Assembly: GCA_030668045.1 (NCBI GenBank)
Contig: DAOUUR010000150.1
Coordinates: 1 to 6,337, forward strand
Direction of reading: 5' to 3'
Origin: a bacterium
GTDB taxonomy: Bacteria; Zixibacteria; MSB-5A5; GN15; FEB-12
Length of the DNA stretch: 6,337 nt
Part shown: positions 6,197-6,337 of the stretch, piece by piece
Numbering within the stretch: position 1 is the stretch's first letter
Layout: each line of letters begins with the position of its first letter
Position numbers and translations under genes: made by a program
Notes under the pieces: model-generated
Databases searched by the model: none
What the model saw: only the letters and a program-made list of their open reading frames with translations
Told to the model about the DNA's origin: nothing

Positions 6197-6337
6197 TTGG
6201 TTTGATAACGGCTTTCGGGGCCATCGCTACCGGCTTCTATCTTGAAGGCGGCACCTTTGACTCCGTTCTGCTGGCCGCGCCGTTATTGATTGTAATCGGT
6301 GGAACCCTCGGGGCCACAACCGTCACGACCTCAATAG
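6178..6337 (+). CDS. motA: Flagellar motor stator protein MotA, N-terminal part (3' end outside window)
   Basis: Fifty-three codons are visible before the window ends. The N-terminus MDLATIIGLITAFGAIATG is the typical first transmembrane helix of MotA. The stretch LLIVIGGTLGATTV (about residues 36-49) is the hallmark start of the second. MotA surrounds MotB in the inner membrane as the proton-conducting (or, as PomA, sodium-conducting) stator that turns the flagellar rotor. The cytoplasmic charged residues that contact FliG, and the later membrane helices, lie beyond the window, so ion specificity and intactness cannot be judged. The start at 6178 has AGGA (6164-6167) ten bases upstream and matches the usual MotA N-terminus exactly. 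It is separated from the regulator gene by 133 bp with a candidate sigma-28 promoter. motB is expected downstream. Confidence 0.92.
   Translation, partial: MDLATIIGLITAFGAIATGFYLEGGTFDSVLLAAPLLIVIGGTLGATTVTTSI

Noticed and set aside
5793..6224. A 143-codon minus-strand frame covering the end of the regulator, the gap and the start of motA.
   Set aside because: It overlaps the helix-turn-helix coding region and the motA start in antisense, and the translation shows no family signal.

Overview
The window is a motility and chemotaxis block. All genes lie on the + strand and are tightly packed. Base composition looks balanced and coding looks uniform. I see no mobile elements, tRNA, rRNA or CRISPR. 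The gene set points to a flagellated Gram-negative-type bacterium: a CheZ-type phosphatase, a sigma-54 activator paired with a soluble PAS kinase, and MotA. The species is not readable from this sequence. A deltaproteobacterial-type or FCB-type candidate lineage (for example Zixibacteria-like) fits the protein style, but that is a low-confidence inference.

Layout: 1-353 is the C-terminal part of a CheZ-like CheY-P phosphatase, with its catalytic Asp/Gln pair and a C-terminal CheY-binding-type peptide. 383-2122 is the chemotaxis kinase CheA, which seems to lack a P2 domain. 2139-3272 is the CheB methylesterase. 3341-4657 is a cytoplasmic PAS histidine kinase of FlrB/FleS type. 4680-6044 is an NtrC-family sigma-54-dependent response regulator of FlrC/FleR type. 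After a 133-bp gap with candidate regulatory signals, 6178-6337 is the start of motA, cut by the window edge.

How they fit together: CheA phosphorylates CheY (not in the window) and CheB. CheZ removes phosphate from CheY-P and CheB demethylates receptors for adaptation. The kinase/regulator pair probably times transcription of late flagellar genes through sigma-54. MotA is half of the proton-conducting stator that drives the motor. cheY, cheW, cheR and motB are not seen and presumably lie outside.

No wholly new system is evident. The points worth a second look are the P2-less CheA, the GAFTDA variant of the sigma-54 contact loop together with a variant Walker A in the activator, and the motA leader. 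That leader has a sigma-28-like motif, a small ORF overlapping the motA start, and two mutually exclusive hairpins around the motA ribosome-binding site.
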